Part shown: positions 1 to 8,324 of the stretch, piece by piece
Layout of the letters: each line of letters starts with the position of its first letter
Numbering within the stretch: position 1 is the stretch's first letter
The notes under the pieces: model-generated
The model's database searches: none
Told to the model about the DNA's origin: nothing
The model's input: the letters and a program-made list of their open reading frames with translations, nothing else
Source of the DNA: CAWKEY01 sp963696315
Lineage (GTDB): Bacteria; Pseudomonadota; Gammaproteobacteria; Methylococcales; Methylomonadaceae
NCBI GenBank assembly: GCA_963696315.1
Contig: CAVOJU010000027.1
Location: 12,599 to 76,598 of the forward strand
DNA: 64,000 nucleotides
Direction: 5' to 3'
Translations under genes and position numbers: made by a program

Positions 1-1
1 A

Positions 2-982
2 GCCAAAACACTGAGCAGGAATATCAAAAATTCGCATTTCGAGTGGGGAGGCAAAAGTTATTCGGTCGGCTCCAGTATCGGCTTGGTTGCCTTTGTTAAC
101 CAAGGCGCTAGTATCGAAGAATTGCTTCATCAGGCCGATTCGGCAAGCATCATGGCTAAAAACAAAGGCCACAGCCGGGTTTGTTTGTATAAGGACGATG
201 ATGCGGCCATTAAATTGCACACGATTATCAATGATTGGGTTGGACGTATTGATCAGGTATTTTCCGAAAACCGCTTGTTTGCCCGCTGTCAGCAGATTGC
301 TCCTATCGATCCGGACAAAACCCCTCACAGCCATTACGAATTATTGTTGGGAGTGAAAGACGAAACGGGCAATATTATTGCCCCCGATAATTTTCTGCCG
401 GCCGTTGAGCATTGCCGGCGGATGCCTGAAATCGATCAATGGATGATCAATACAGCATTTACCTGGATAGAACAGCACAGGCCGTATTTTGACGGTATTG
501 GCGGGTTTGCCATCAACTTGTCCGGTCAATCGCTCAATTCTGAAGAATTCCTGGAGCATCTGTTGCTGCGTCTGGCTGCTTGCGACTTCCCGCTGCATAA
601 AATCACCTTTGAAGTCACCGAGACGGTGGCGTCGGATAATCTTATTTTTACAGAAAAGTTCATTAGTGAAATCAAGCGCTTTGGCTGTAAGTTTTCCCTC
701 GATGATTTCGGTACCGGTTATTCCTCGTACTCTTATCTAAAGAATCTGGATGTCGACTACCTTAAAATTGATGGTTCTTTCGTTAAAGAAATAGTCAACA
801 GTCCTGCGGATGTCGCCATGGTGAAATCCATGAACGAAATCGCCCATTCTTTAGGGTTGCAGAGCATTGCCGAATATGTCGAGAGCAAAGAAATCCATGC
901 CATTTTAAAAGAGATAGGCGTCGATTATGCGCAAGGCTGGATAATACATAAACCCGTGAGCTTGACTGAAATAGGCCATTAA
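2..982 (+). CDS. C-terminal part of a GGDEF-EAL cyclic-di-GMP signalling protein (5' end outside window)
   Basis: The reading frame is open from base 2, so the gene starts before the window. The first ~45 residues are the end of a GGDEF domain (VGSSIGLVAF, then ADSASIMAKNKGHSRV). The rest is an EAL phosphodiesterase-type domain with FEVTET, DDFGTGYSSYSYLKNL, DYLKIDGSFV and the closing YAQGWIIHKP. The signature EAL position reads E-L-L-L-G rather than E-A/V-L-x-R, and the usual VAEGVE loop is SIAEYVE. The family is known to make or hydrolyse c-di-GMP, and changes in the EAL signature often go with weak or absent hydrolysis. I infer a sensor or receptor role is as likely as catalysis. No operon partner is visible; the next gene starts 149 bp downstream. 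Confidence 0.85.
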   Translation, partial: AKTLSRNIKNSHFEWGGKSYSVGSSIGLVAFVNQGASIEELLHQADSASIMAKNKGHSRVCLYKDDDAAIKLHTIINDWVGRIDQVFSENRLFARCQQIAPIDPDKTPHSHYELLLGVKDETGNIIAPDNFLPAVEHCRRMPEIDQWMINTAFTWIEQHRPYFDGIGGFAINLSGQSLNSEEFLEHLLLRLAACDFPLHKITFEVTETVASDNLIFTEKFISEIKRFGCKFSLDDFGTGYSSYSYLKNLDVDYLKIDGSFVKEIVNSPADVAMVKSMNEIAHSLGLQSIAEYVESKEIHAILKEIGVDYAQGWIIHKPVSLTEIGH

Positions 983-1130
983 GCTCACCCCAACAAATTA
1001 AATAGCGATCGGCTAACAGGGCGCAAGCCAGACCTTCGTCGCGGTTAGATCGGGGGTTGCTATTATTGCTGCAAGCCTCGGCCCGGAGTACACTTCAATC
1101 ATCTACAAATTAACGAGTGGATCATGCGCT

Positions 1131-2510
1131 ATGTGGATGGTATCGAGTATCCGAATTGTTTTGCTGATTTTCCTGGCTTGTGCAGCAACGGCTTATGCCG
1201 GGGAAAGCGATAAGCCGCCACTCAAATCAGCGGTGATCTACCAACTTGAAATTAACGATGTTATCGGCCCGGCAACCACTGATTATTTCGAACGTAATCT
1301 GCAAAAAGCCATCGAAAACCGGGCCATGGCAGTACTCATTCGCATGGATACGCCCGGAGGTCTGGATACTTCCATGCGCCTCATAGTCAAGCAAATCATT
1401 TCTTCTCCGATACCGGTAATCACCTATGTGGCCCCCGGCGGCGCCCGCGCGGCCAGTGCCGGCACCTATATCCTCTATGCCAGTCATATCGCGGCGATGG
1501 CGCCGGCAACCAATCTGGGCGCTGCAACGCCGGTGCAAATCGGCGGCTTCGGCGGTTTTGGTGATGATAAAGGCGATGCTGACAAGAATAGTGATAAAGT
1601 CAAACCGCTGACTGATGCAATGACGCACAAAATGGTCAATGATGCCGCCGCGTATATTCGGGGTTTGGCAAAAATGCACGGCAGAAACGAACACTGGGCG
1701 GAAAAGGCGGTACGCGAAGCGGCCAGTCTTTCTGCGGAGGAAGCGCTAAAACTGAACGTAATCGATATAGTGGCCAGCGATGTCAGCGATTTACTCCGGC
1801 AATTGCAGGGCCGGAAGGTCAATGTTTCCGGTCATGAACTCGTATTAAATACCGGGCAGGCCGAAATCAGCAACATCCAGCCGGACTGGCGCAGTGAGTT
1901 TCTGGCGGTGATCACCAATCCCAGCATTGCCTATATTCTGTTGATGGTGGGCATTTATGGCCTGGTGTTTGAGTTCTCCAATCCCGGCAGCATTGTCCCC
2001 GGTACGATTGGCGGTATCTCATTGCTGCTGGCTTTATATGCCTTACAGCTATTGCCGGTCAACTATGCCGGCATGGGGCTGATTTTGCTGGGTATTGCGT
2101 TGATGATTGCGGAAGCCTTTGTACCCAGCATCGGCATCCTCGGATTGGGCGGCGTTGTCGCTTTTGTTATTGGCTCCGTGATTTTAATGGATACCGATGT
2201 GCCCGGATTCGGCATCGATCTGGGGCTGATTGCCGGTTTTGCGTTAAGCAGTGCGGCCTTTTTCATCATTGCAATCAGCCTGCTGCTCAAATCAAGACAC
2301 CGGCCGATTGTCAGCGGCAAAGAAGAACTGCTGGGTGGTATCGGTGTGGTGCTGGATGATTTTACCGGAACAGGGATGATTCGAATTCATAGTGAAAACT
2401 GGCGCGCCTCATGCGAGCAGCCGTTGCGTAAAAATGCAAAAGTGATGGTAACCGCAATCAATGGCCTGCTGTTGCAGGTTGTGCCTATCAATCCACAGGA
2501 GAATGACTAA
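1131..2510 (+). CDS. NfeD-family membrane-bound ClpP-class serine protease
   Basis: This 459-residue protein has an N-terminal signal or anchor segment (IVLLIFLACAATAYA). A ClpP-like protease domain follows, with MDTPGGLDTSM near residue 72 and the nucleophile serine in GGARAASAGTYI near 109; a lysine around 167 is a candidate general base. Several hydrophobic segments (about 255-390) and a C-terminal OB-fold-like NfeD tail complete it. Members of this long NfeD class cleave membrane-associated substrates and are paired with stomatin/slipin genes. The next gene is exactly that partner: the stop TAA overlaps its ATG by one base, so the pair should be translationally coupled. The start is the ATG at 1131; an ATG two codons later is possible. 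Confidence 0.9.
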   Translation: MWMVSSIRIVLLIFLACAATAYAGESDKPPLKSAVIYQLEINDVIGPATTDYFERNLQKAIENRAMAVLIRMDTPGGLDTSMRLIVKQIISSPIPVITYVAPGGARAASAGTYILYASHIAAMAPATNLGAATPVQIGGFGGFGDDKGDADKNSDKVKPLTDAMTHKMVNDAAAYIRGLAKMHGRNEHWAEKAVREAASLSAEEALKLNVIDIVASDVSDLLRQLQGRKVNVSGHELVLNTGQAEISNIQPDWRSEFLAVITNPSIAYILLMVGIYGLVFEFSNPGSIVPGTIGGISLLLALYALQLLPVNYAGMGLILLGIALMIAEAFVPSIGILGLGGVVAFVIGSVILMDTDVPGFGIDLGLIAGFALSSAAFFIIAISLLLKSRHRPIVSGKEELLGGIGVVLDDFTGTGMIRIHSENWRASCEQPLRKNAKVMVTAINGLLLQVVPINPQEND

Positions 2511-3256
2511 TGTTTGCAAATTTTAGTTACATCTTTATCAGCATTCTGCTGATATTACTGATCAGTGCGTTCAGAATTCTCAGAGAATATGAGCGCGGCG
2601 TTATTTTTATGCTCGGCCGTTTTTACAAGGTCAAAGGGCCGGGGTTCATCATCGTTATCCCACTGATTCAACAGATGGAGCGCGTCGATTTACGCACTGT
2701 GGTGATGGACGTGCCGACTCAGGATGTCATTTCCCGCGATAACGTTTCCGTCAAGGTAAATGCCGTCGTTTATTTCCGGGTCATAGAACCGGACAAGGCG
2801 ATCATCCAAGTGGTCAATTTTTATGAGGCTACCAGCCAGCTTGCGCAAACGACCTTGCGCTCGGTGCTTGGACAGCATGAACTGGATGAAATGCTCTCAG
2901 AACGTGAACGCCTGAATATCGACATTCAGAACAGTCTGGATCAGCAAACCGATGCCTGGGGAATCAAGGTATCCAATGTCGAAATCAAGCACGTGGATCT
3001 GGATGAAAGCATGATCAGAGCCATTGCCAAACAGGCCGAGGCCGAACGCACGCGGCGCGCCAAAGTCATTCATGCCGAAGGGGAAATGCAGGCTGCCGAG
3101 AAGTTGTTGCAGGCGGCAAAAATACTGTCAGGACAACCCGAAGCCATTCAACTACGATACATGCAGACATTAACCGAAATTGCCGGCGACAAGTCCTCCA
3201 CCATCGTGTTTCCATTGGATTTATTAACAAGCTTAAAACAACGCAGCGAGCGTTAG
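2510..3256 (+). CDS. Slipin / stomatin-like SPFH (band 7) membrane protein
   Basis: The 248-residue protein has one N-terminal hydrophobic hairpin (ISILLILLISAFRIL), then a band-7/SPFH domain: YERGVIFMLGRF, KGPGFIIVIPLI, VSVKVNAVVYFRVIEP, and TTLRSVLGQHELDEMLSERE. A charged helical stretch rich in A and E follows (AIAKQAEAERTRRAKVIHAEGEMQAAEKL). This is the typical slipin architecture and length. It overlaps the NfeD gene by one base; the two families are known to work together in membrane quality control. It ends 20 bp before the convergent nirH stop, so no further gene follows in this operon. Confidence 0.92.
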   Translation: MFANFSYIFISILLILLISAFRILREYERGVIFMLGRFYKVKGPGFIIVIPLIQQMERVDLRTVVMDVPTQDVISRDNVSVKVNAVVYFRVIEPDKAIIQVVNFYEATSQLAQTTLRSVLGQHELDEMLSERERLNIDIQNSLDQQTDAWGIKVSNVEIKHVDLDESMIRAIAKQAEAERTRRAKVIHAEGEMQAAEKLLQAAKILSGQPEAIQLRYMQTLTEIAGDKSSTIVFPLDLLTSLKQRSER

Positions 3257-3276
3257 ACTGAATGTGTTTGCGCTAA

Positions 3277-3751
3277 TCAGCGGCGGCGGAAACCGGTTTT
3301 TTTCAGGATTGCTGTACTGTATAAAACATCACTGCCCTGGTTGTGGTCACCCAGTACCTCGGCAATCTGCTGAATCTGTAAATCAACATCCTGTTGGGTT
3401 TTGCCGTGCACCATGGCAAACAGGTTGTAAGGCCATTCGGGCAGATGCCGGGGGCGGTGGTAGCAATGGCTGACAAATGCCAGTTGCCCGACTTGCTGGC
3501 CGAGTGCATCGATTCTGCTCATCCGGCACATTCCAAACGGTCATGCCGTTAAAGCGATAGCCGAGTTTATAGTGATTGGGTACGGCGCCGATGCGGCGGA
3601 TGATGCCGCTGTCCTGCATGGCCGATAAGCGCTGCATCACTTCCTCGGCGCTCAGGCCGAGTTGTTCGGCAAGCGTTTGATAAGGCTCCGGCGTTAATGG
3701 TAAACCGGCTTGCGTGGCCTGAATGATCTCGCGGTCAATGTCATCGAGCAT
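3277..3751 (-). pseudogene. nirH: nirH-like haem d1 biosynthesis (sirohaem decarboxylase subunit), frameshifted
   Basis: An AsnC/Lrp-type winged-helix N-terminus (MLDDIDREIIQATQAG, RRIGAVPNHYKLGYRFNGMTVWNVPDE) runs in one frame to about 3,518. The remainder (IDALGQQVGQLAFVSHCYHRP, EWPYNLFAMVHGKT) continues in another frame to 3,277. One extra base near 3,518 explains the break. NirD/L/G/H proteins together decarboxylate sirohaem to didecarboxysirohaem on the way to haem d1. It starts one base after the nirG stop and is the last gene of this minus-strand run; no nirJ follows. The break could be a sequencing error or a real lesion: nirF and the porin in the same locus are also frameshifted, while long genes elsewhere in this part are intact. 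Confidence 0.82.
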
Positions 3752-3752
3752 A

Positions 3753-4196
3753 TCAGGCTTCCAGCTTCAGGTTGACGAAATACTCTTGTATTTTAGGCAT
3801 GTTGTAGACGGTCAACCCGGTTTGCTGTTCGATGGCGCTGATGGTTTGCTGCTGTTGCTCGGGGGTTTCCGTGGCGATGACAAACCACATATTCAGTTCA
3901 TGCTTGCGGGCATAGTTATGAGCCACTTCGGGAAAGGCGTTGATGATGCCGGCGACTTCATCAAAGCGCTCAGTGGGGACTTTAACCGCAGCCAGGGTTA
4001 AGGCACCGCCCATTTGTTCGGCATTGTACAAGGGGCCGAAGCGGGTCAGCGTGCCGTTATCGAGCAACGCTTTTAGCCGGGTGATGAGTTGCTGTTCTGT
4101 TATACCCAGTTGCGAGGCTACGCGTTGATAAGGTGATGCGCAAATTGGGAAGCCGTTTTGCAGGGTGTTGATAATGCTGCGATCTATGTCATCCAT
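3753..4196 (-). CDS. nirG: NirG-like haem d1 biosynthesis protein (sirohaem decarboxylase subunit, AsnC-type)
   Basis: About 147 residues starting MDDIDRSIINTLQNGFP, with a winged-helix domain followed by an AsnC-like ligand domain (FGPLYNAEQMGGALTLAAVKVP, EVAHNYARKHELNMWFVIAT). The HNYAR/HELNMWFV signature is the NirD/NirG type, as opposed to the CYQRP/EWPYNL type of NirL/NirH. I chose the ATG at 4,196, which overlaps the end of nirL; an in-frame ATG two codons upstream (4,202) is also possible. A longer reading from 4,283 lies inside nirL and is rejected. G versus D assignment rests on order and similarity only. Confidence 0.85.
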   Translation of the reverse strand: MDDIDRSIINTLQNGFPICASPYQRVASQLGITEQQLITRLKALLDNGTLTRFGPLYNAEQMGGALTLAAVKVPTERFDEVAGIINAFPEVAHNYARKHELNMWFVIATETPEQQQQTISAIEQQTGLTVYNMPKIQEYFVNLKLEA

Positions 4197-4692
4197 GAGC
4201 ATGAGCTTGCGCTTGTACGTTGCGTTGATACAGGGCGCCGCGTTGCTTGAAGCAGCGGCGGCTGAACAGGATTTCTTTTTCAAAACCCGCCAAGCCGCAA
4301 CATTCGATCAATTGTTCCAGTTGCATTAATACCTTGGCTTTATCCTTGCCGTGGATCATGCAATACAGATTGTAGGGCCATTCCGGTTGTCTGGGGCGTT
4401 GATAGCAGAGCGTTACAAATGGAAACCGGCCGATATGTCCGCCCAGTTGTTTAACCAGATCATCGGGCACATTCCAGACGATCATGGCATTGGCGCGGTA
4501 ACCCAGTTTGTGATGTTTGACGATGACGCCCATGCGCTTGATCAGGCCCTGTTGTTTGAGCCGGGTCAAGCGCTCGATGACTTCCGCCTCGGGCATATCG
4601 ATAGCGGTGCCGATTTGGGCATAGGGTCTAGCGCATACCGGCAGGCCCAGCTGAACATGTTCCAGCAGTTGCAGGTCGCGGGCGTCAAGCAT
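4189..4692 (-). CDS. nirL: NirL-like haem d1 biosynthesis protein (sirohaem decarboxylase subunit, AsnC-type)
   Basis: A 167-residue AsnC/Lrp-fold protein starting MLDARDLQLLEHVQLGLP. It has the winged helix (PEAEVIERLTRLKQQGLIKRMGVIVKHH), then VWNVPDDL, VTLCYQRPRQPEWPYNLYCMIHG and a cysteine pair in the C-terminal half. It is the NirL/NirH type. It overlaps nirD by eight bases upstream and nirG downstream, so the three genes are tightly coupled. The C-terminal tail after FSRRCFKQRGALY is rich in Q, A and H and is probably not conserved. Confidence 0.87.
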   Translation of the reverse strand: MLDARDLQLLEHVQLGLPVCARPYAQIGTAIDMPEAEVIERLTRLKQQGLIKRMGVIVKHHKLGYRANAMIVWNVPDDLVKQLGGHIGRFPFVTLCYQRPRQPEWPYNLYCMIHGKDKAKVLMQLEQLIECCGLAGFEKEILFSRRCFKQRGALYQRNVQAQAHAHG

Positions 4693-5143
4693 TATTCATA
4701 TCCAGTTTGAAACCCAGGTCGATAAAAAAATCATCCAGCATGGGCAGTTGCATGGTTTTGTACGAAGTTTCCTGCTCTATGGCTTTGATCACGGCTTGCA
4801 AGTGCCGGTCGTCAGCGGCGATCAGCACAAACCAAAGGTTAAAGCGGTGCTCGCGTTCATAATTATGATTGACTTCAGGATGGGCGCTGATTTTGTCGGC
4901 AACCGCCTGCAAGTCTTGTTCAGGCACAGCCATGGCTACCAGGGTACTGACGCCGATATGGTTCGGCGGAATAACCGGACCGATGCGGCTGATGAAGTGC
5001 TGCTCGTTTAAGGCACTGAATGCCGATAATACCTCCTCTTCGCTAACGCCCAGCGATTCGGCAATGGCCTGAAACGGGCGCGCGGTGAGGGGAAAGTCCT
5101 GCTGAAAGTCGTTCAGCAGGTGTTTGTGCAAGGGTGCCAGCAT
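4685..5143 (-). CDS. nirD: NirD-like haem d1 biosynthesis protein (sirohaem decarboxylase subunit, AsnC-type)
   Basis: 152 residues: MLAPLHKHLLNDFQQDFPLT, a winged-helix N-terminus (SLGVSEEEVLSAFSALNEQHFISRIGPVIPPNHIG), then HPEVNHNYEREHRFNLWFVL in the ligand domain. The HNYEREH motif is the D/G type. In denitrifiers NirD-L and NirG-H form the complex that removes two acetate side chains of sirohaem. It begins 4 bp after the nirF stop and overlaps nirL by 8 bp. Confidence 0.87.
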   Translation of the reverse strand: MLAPLHKHLLNDFQQDFPLTARPFQAIAESLGVSEEEVLSAFSALNEQHFISRIGPVIPPNHIGVSTLVAMAVPEQDLQAVADKISAHPEVNHNYEREHRFNLWFVLIAADDRHLQAVIKAIEQETSYKTMQLPMLDDFFIDLGFKLDMNNA

Positions 5144-5147
5144 AGGC

Positions 5148-6310
5148 TTATAACCCTATTTTATGCGCCCGGGCGCTAAAAAATATCCCGTTGGGAGTAT
5201 GCGCCGGCAGGCGGGCGATTTCCTGCAAGGTTTCGGTATCATAAACAAGCACCTGGTTGTCATCCCTGGCCGCAATCCAGACTTGTTCGCCGCGCGGCGT
5301 AAATTCCATATGCAGCAGGGCTTTGCCGGGCGTGAGGGTTTTCAACAAGCTCAGATCTTTGGTATCAATAACTTGTAACTGATGATTGTCAGGGAAGGCA
5401 AAATTGACCCAAATTTGCCTGCCATCCGGCCGGGCCATGACAAAAACCGGCTGGCCGGCCACTGGTATGGCTTTAAGCAGCCGCCAGTGTTGTTTGTCGA
5501 TGACCAGCACTTCATGCCTGCCGATGGCCGGAATAAACACGTAATCGCCGGCAACCGCCCAGCCTTCAAGATGCGGCATTTTATAAACAGGCAGCTTGTC
5601 ATCATTTTTGCCATAGTCCGGCAATACCCGTTTGACACCAGCTTCAGGGCTCCATAGATCGAGCAGAGCCAGCCCCGGATCGCCAAACAAACCGGCAATG
5701 TAATAGCGGCCATCGGGCGAGATCAGGGCATCGTAAGGCTGTTTGCCGATATTTTTGAATTTCTGGATGGCCGGTTGTTGCGGGTTTTTGACATCCAGCA
5801 GCCAGATTTCACCGGCATCAAACAGACTGAAGACAAAGCGCTGTCCAGGCGCGTCAACCAGACCGACCACTTTCGAGAGTTTGCCAGCGTCATACTCGGC
5901 GGGAATGTCGGCAACCAGTTCCAGGGTGTCTGCAGAAAACACTTTAACGCCCCCCGGCGTATAGTTGGATACGGCAATCAGGCGGCCATCCTGTGAAATG
6001 GCGCCGCCGATGCTGTTGCCGGCCTGGATGATGCGCTTGGCGATCGCGTCATTCAGCATATCGATTTTAGTCAAGCCGCCGTCGCGGCCAAACACATAGG
6101 CGTAACGCTGATCGCGCGAGAACACCACGGAAGCATGCGATAAATCCCCCAGCTGTTCAATTTTGGCCAGTTGTGTGTGCGTGCTCGTGTTGATGATCAG
6201 CGCGTTGCCGTCTTCGCGCTCGATGACAATGCCTAAATCGCCGGTGGCGCGCGGCTCGGCCAGTGTGTTGAAGGAGATAGAAGGCCCAGAAGTGATAATG
6301 TTTTTTTCAT
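5148..6310 (-). pseudogene. nirF: NirF (haem d1 biosynthesis, cytochrome-d1-like propeller), frameshift in the signal-peptide region
   Basis: The body reads as a complete eight-bladed d1-type propeller: RATGDLGIVIERED, SHASVVFSRDQRYAYVFGRDGGLTKID, GQPVFVMARPDGRQIWVNFAFPD, and a closing HTPNGIFFSAR. NirF is a periplasmic enzyme of the last steps of haem d1 synthesis. The only in-frame start is a TTG at 6,338 inside yoeB, and it gives no export signal. In the next frame an ATG at 6,310 opens MKKTLSLLGLL, a convincing signal peptide; adding one base near 6,280 would join it to ISFNTLAEPRATGDLG. I therefore infer a one-base deletion there (error or true lesion). Its 5' end abuts yoeB, suggesting the cassette landed directly upstream. 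Confidence 0.85.
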
Positions 6311-6319
6311 AAAAACGTG

Positions 6320-6574
6320 TTAATAATGAAAACGGCAACCGATAACTTTAAGCGCGTTATCGGTAATTTCATAAACCAGACGATGTTCGCTATCTATGCG
6401 TCTCGACCAACACCCTTGCAGTTGATGTTTCAATGGCTCGGGCTTTCCAATCCCTGTAAATGGCGTACGTTGTATCTCTTTTAGTAGCTGATTAATTTTT
6501 CTGAGTGTTTGTTTATCGGTTTGTTGCCAATACAGATAATCTTCCCAGGCGTCGTCCGTAAACAGGATATTCAT
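6320..6574 (-). CDS. yoeB: YoeB-type mRNA-interferase toxin of a type II toxin-antitoxin pair
   Basis: 84 residues, the usual YoeB length: MNILFTDDAWEDYLYWQQTDKQTLRKINQLLKEI, then FTGIGKPEPLKHQLQGCWSRRIDSEHRLVYEI, with the conserved closing CRFHY. The EHRLVY arginine and the C-terminal H-Y belong to the RelE/YoeB active site. The family cleaves mRNA on the ribosome when freed from YefM. Its ATG overlaps the antitoxin stop by 4 bp. It lies between the second nirS-linked cytochrome and nirF and so splits the nir locus. Confidence 0.93.
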   Translation of the reverse strand: MNILFTDDAWEDYLYWQQTDKQTLRKINQLLKEIQRTPFTGIGKPEPLKHQLQGCWSRRIDSEHRLVYEITDNALKVIGCRFHY

Positions 6575-6825
6575 TCCTCAATCAATTCCTTTTGCATCAG
6601 CTGACCGCTACGCGCCTTGTCCAGTGAGCGTAGCAGTCTTTCGGCATTGGCGGGATTCGATAATAAATAATGCGTTTCTTGCCATGCGTTAAAGTCCTCT
6701 AATGACAAAATAACCACATGGTTATTGTCCTCACGGTTTACGATGCAGGGCTCATGGTCTTGACAGGCTTTTTGGCAAAGCTCGTCAAAATTCTGTTGGG
6801 CTTCTTTAAAAAACATGCTTTGCAT
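6571..6825 (-). CDS. yefM: YefM-type antitoxin (Phd/YefM family)
   Basis: 84 residues. The N-terminal Phd/YefM DNA-binding fold is recognisable (EAQQNFDELCQKACQDHEPCIVNREDNNHVVILSLEDFNAWQET), followed by a toxin-binding helix (YLLSNPANAERLLRSLDKARSGQ). It precedes and overlaps yoeB by 4 bp, the standard order. YefM-YoeB complexes repress their own promoter, which should lie in the 260-bp gap upstream (6,826-7,085). Confidence 0.93.
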   Translation of the reverse strand: MQSMFFKEAQQNFDELCQKACQDHEPCIVNREDNNHVVILSLEDFNAWQETHYLLSNPANAERLLRSLDKARSGQLMQKELIEE

Positions 6826-7085
6826 AAAAATTTCCTAACTGACTAAAGGGAGTCGCTATTTTTGCGAAAGATTGTTTTGGGGATCCTAGCCCAAGCAATC
6901 GGCAAAAACTTAACGCGACTAATTAATGCCTTCGGCGCCCCAGCCGTCCTGCTTCACTCGTTGCATACCCAACAAAGGGGTATGCAACATAGTTTTCGCA
7001 ATGACTCGACGCGATTTCGTAAAGCCTGCATTTTCACTACGCAAACAACGCTTCGTGAAAACACATGCACTATCGCTTCTGGGGA
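6826..7085. other. Gene-free stretch between yefM and the HNH gene, with palindromes
   Basis: No open reading frame here looks coding. A perfect 11-bp inverted repeat lies at 6,960-6,970 and 6,978-6,988 (GTTGCATACCC / GGGTATGCAAC, 7-nt loop). The rest resembles degenerate repetitive intergenic DNA such as a REP-type unit. It should also hold the yefM promoter and operator, which I cannot locate precisely. Confidence 0.5.
6960..6988. repeat. Perfect 11-bp hairpin between yefM and the HNH gene
   Basis: The arms GTTGCATACCC and GGGTATGCAAC flank the 7-nt loop AACAAAG. There is no T-tract on either side, so it is not a canonical rho-independent terminator. It could be a REP-like unit, an operator or an mRNA-stabilising hairpin; the sequence does not decide. 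Confidence 0.6.
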
Positions 7086-7871
7086 CTAAAAATCTTCGCT
7101 TCTCTGCGTTCCGCTTCCACGATTTTCAGCGGATGATTGTGTATGTATATTTAACTTCATTTCGTCGATTGTATAAGGCGGACTTTTCTTGTGCAGCATA
7201 ACATGGCAATTAGGGCACATAGGGCGTAAATCTTTAACAGGATCAACTTCATAGACTTGCCCAATATCTGAAAGTTGAGTTAAATGATGCACATGAATGA
7301 AACCCTTACCAATATCTCCATACACCTTTTCAAAATCACAACTGCACACTACGCATTGAAAACCATAGTGTTCAATGCATTTTCTTCTAGCTACCGGGTT
7401 CCTCTCGTATGAGTTTACTAATACAGTTTTTTTAATTCCTTCAAACAGAGTTTCATCAGGATTATCTAACTCATCTGGATAAACTGTTACTGTTTGAGAT
7501 AAAAGAATTTTGTTAAGAATTTGTTCATGCCGAGAAATAATGGCTCTTATACCATTTAAACGTTTACCAAGACTCGCTTGGTATTTCACATGTTCATTTG
7601 TTGCCTTGATTGCATTGCCTAATTTGTCAGGACCATAATCATTTAAAATGTGTGTAAGAATGTAATCGGTATTGTCTTTATTAGTTGTAACGGTGTATTT
7701 CTCGCCATCCATCATCTTCTTGAAATTAAAAATAGAGTTAGATGCAGAGCCACGATTCATACCAAATTTAGTTTCTAAATCATTAATAGCTTGTTGCTTG
7801 CTAATTTTCCCATCATATACATCTGCCGATGCTGAATATGCCGGCTGTATCATTTCTGTTGTTATTTTCAT
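7086..7871 (-). CDS. HNH endonuclease with helical N-terminal domain
   Basis: 261 residues. The C-terminal third is an HNH domain: CVVCSCDFEKVYG, then IHVHHLTQLSD, then DLRPMCPNCHVMLHKK, giving paired CxxC zinc ligands, the HH of the first catalytic motif and a final NCH. The N-terminal ~120 residues are helical and unassigned (YSASADVYDGKISKQQAINDL). Such proteins are often found as restriction or defence nucleases. The gene is visibly more A+T-rich than its neighbours and sits with a toxin-antitoxin pair inside the nir locus, which suggests transfer as a cassette. The substrate, including any modified-base specificity, cannot be read from the sequence. Confidence 0.85.
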   Translation of the reverse strand: MKITTEMIQPAYSASADVYDGKISKQQAINDLETKFGMNRGSASNSIFNFKKMMDGEKYTVTTNKDNTDYILTHILNDYGPDKLGNAIKATNEHVKYQASLGKRLNGIRAIISRHEQILNKILLSQTVTVYPDELDNPDETLFEGIKKTVLVNSYERNPVARRKCIEHYGFQCVVCSCDFEKVYGDIGKGFIHVHHLTQLSDIGQVYEVDPVKDLRPMCPNCHVMLHKKSPPYTIDEMKLNIHTQSSAENRGSGTQRSEDF

Positions 7872-8018
7872 GGTTCGTTCTTCTAACAGATAATAAATAA
7901 TGCATCGTTCCTGGGGTCAAGCATGGGAATGAATTCTGCATCGCTTCAGCGTTACGAGACGCTGAGTGTCATTGACGGCATACCTTTGTAGAGTGTGGCA
8001 ACGATGAAAAAATCGACT

Positions 8019-8324
8019 TTAATGCTTACCTTTTCGCAAAACTCCAACCAACCAAAACGCCTCATCCTGACTTATAAACGTCTGCCACGGAGGCATGGCG
8101 GTGCCTTTGCGGCCGTTAAGAATAGTGTCGGCCAAAAAATCATCGGATTTTCCGGCCAAGGCTTCCGGTAATAGCGCAGGCCCCATGCCACCTTGTAAGG
8201 TTAGGCCATGACACGCGCCGCAATCATGCTTGAGCATATTACGGAGCGCGTCTTGCCGTTCTGGAGCCGGTTCTCCGGCAAAGCCGGAGCCGGCGAACAG
8301 CGCTAACAACAGCCATTTTTTCAC
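8019..8324 (-). CDS. nirC: Monohaem c-type cytochrome (NirC-like)
   Basis: 101 residues with a signal peptide (MKKWLLLALFAGSGFAGEP), one CGACH haem-binding motif and a C-terminal MPPWQTFIS region that can give the methionine ligand. Start is GTG at 8,324, overlapping the upstream cytochrome stop (GTGA). In pseudomonads NirC is a small cytochrome in the nirSMC order that can serve haem d1 maturation or electron transfer to NirS. The symbol is by position and size; the family is too generic for certainty. Confidence 0.75.
   Translation of the reverse strand: MKKWLLLALFAGSGFAGEPAPERQDALRNMLKHDCGACHGLTLQGGMGPALLPEALAGKSDDFLADTILNGRKGTAMPPWQTFISQDEAFWLVGVLRKGKH

Noticed and set aside
6960..6988. 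Rho-independent terminator for the HNH gene
   Set aside because: The hairpin is perfect but no T-run follows on either strand, and it lies about 100 bp past the HNH stop.
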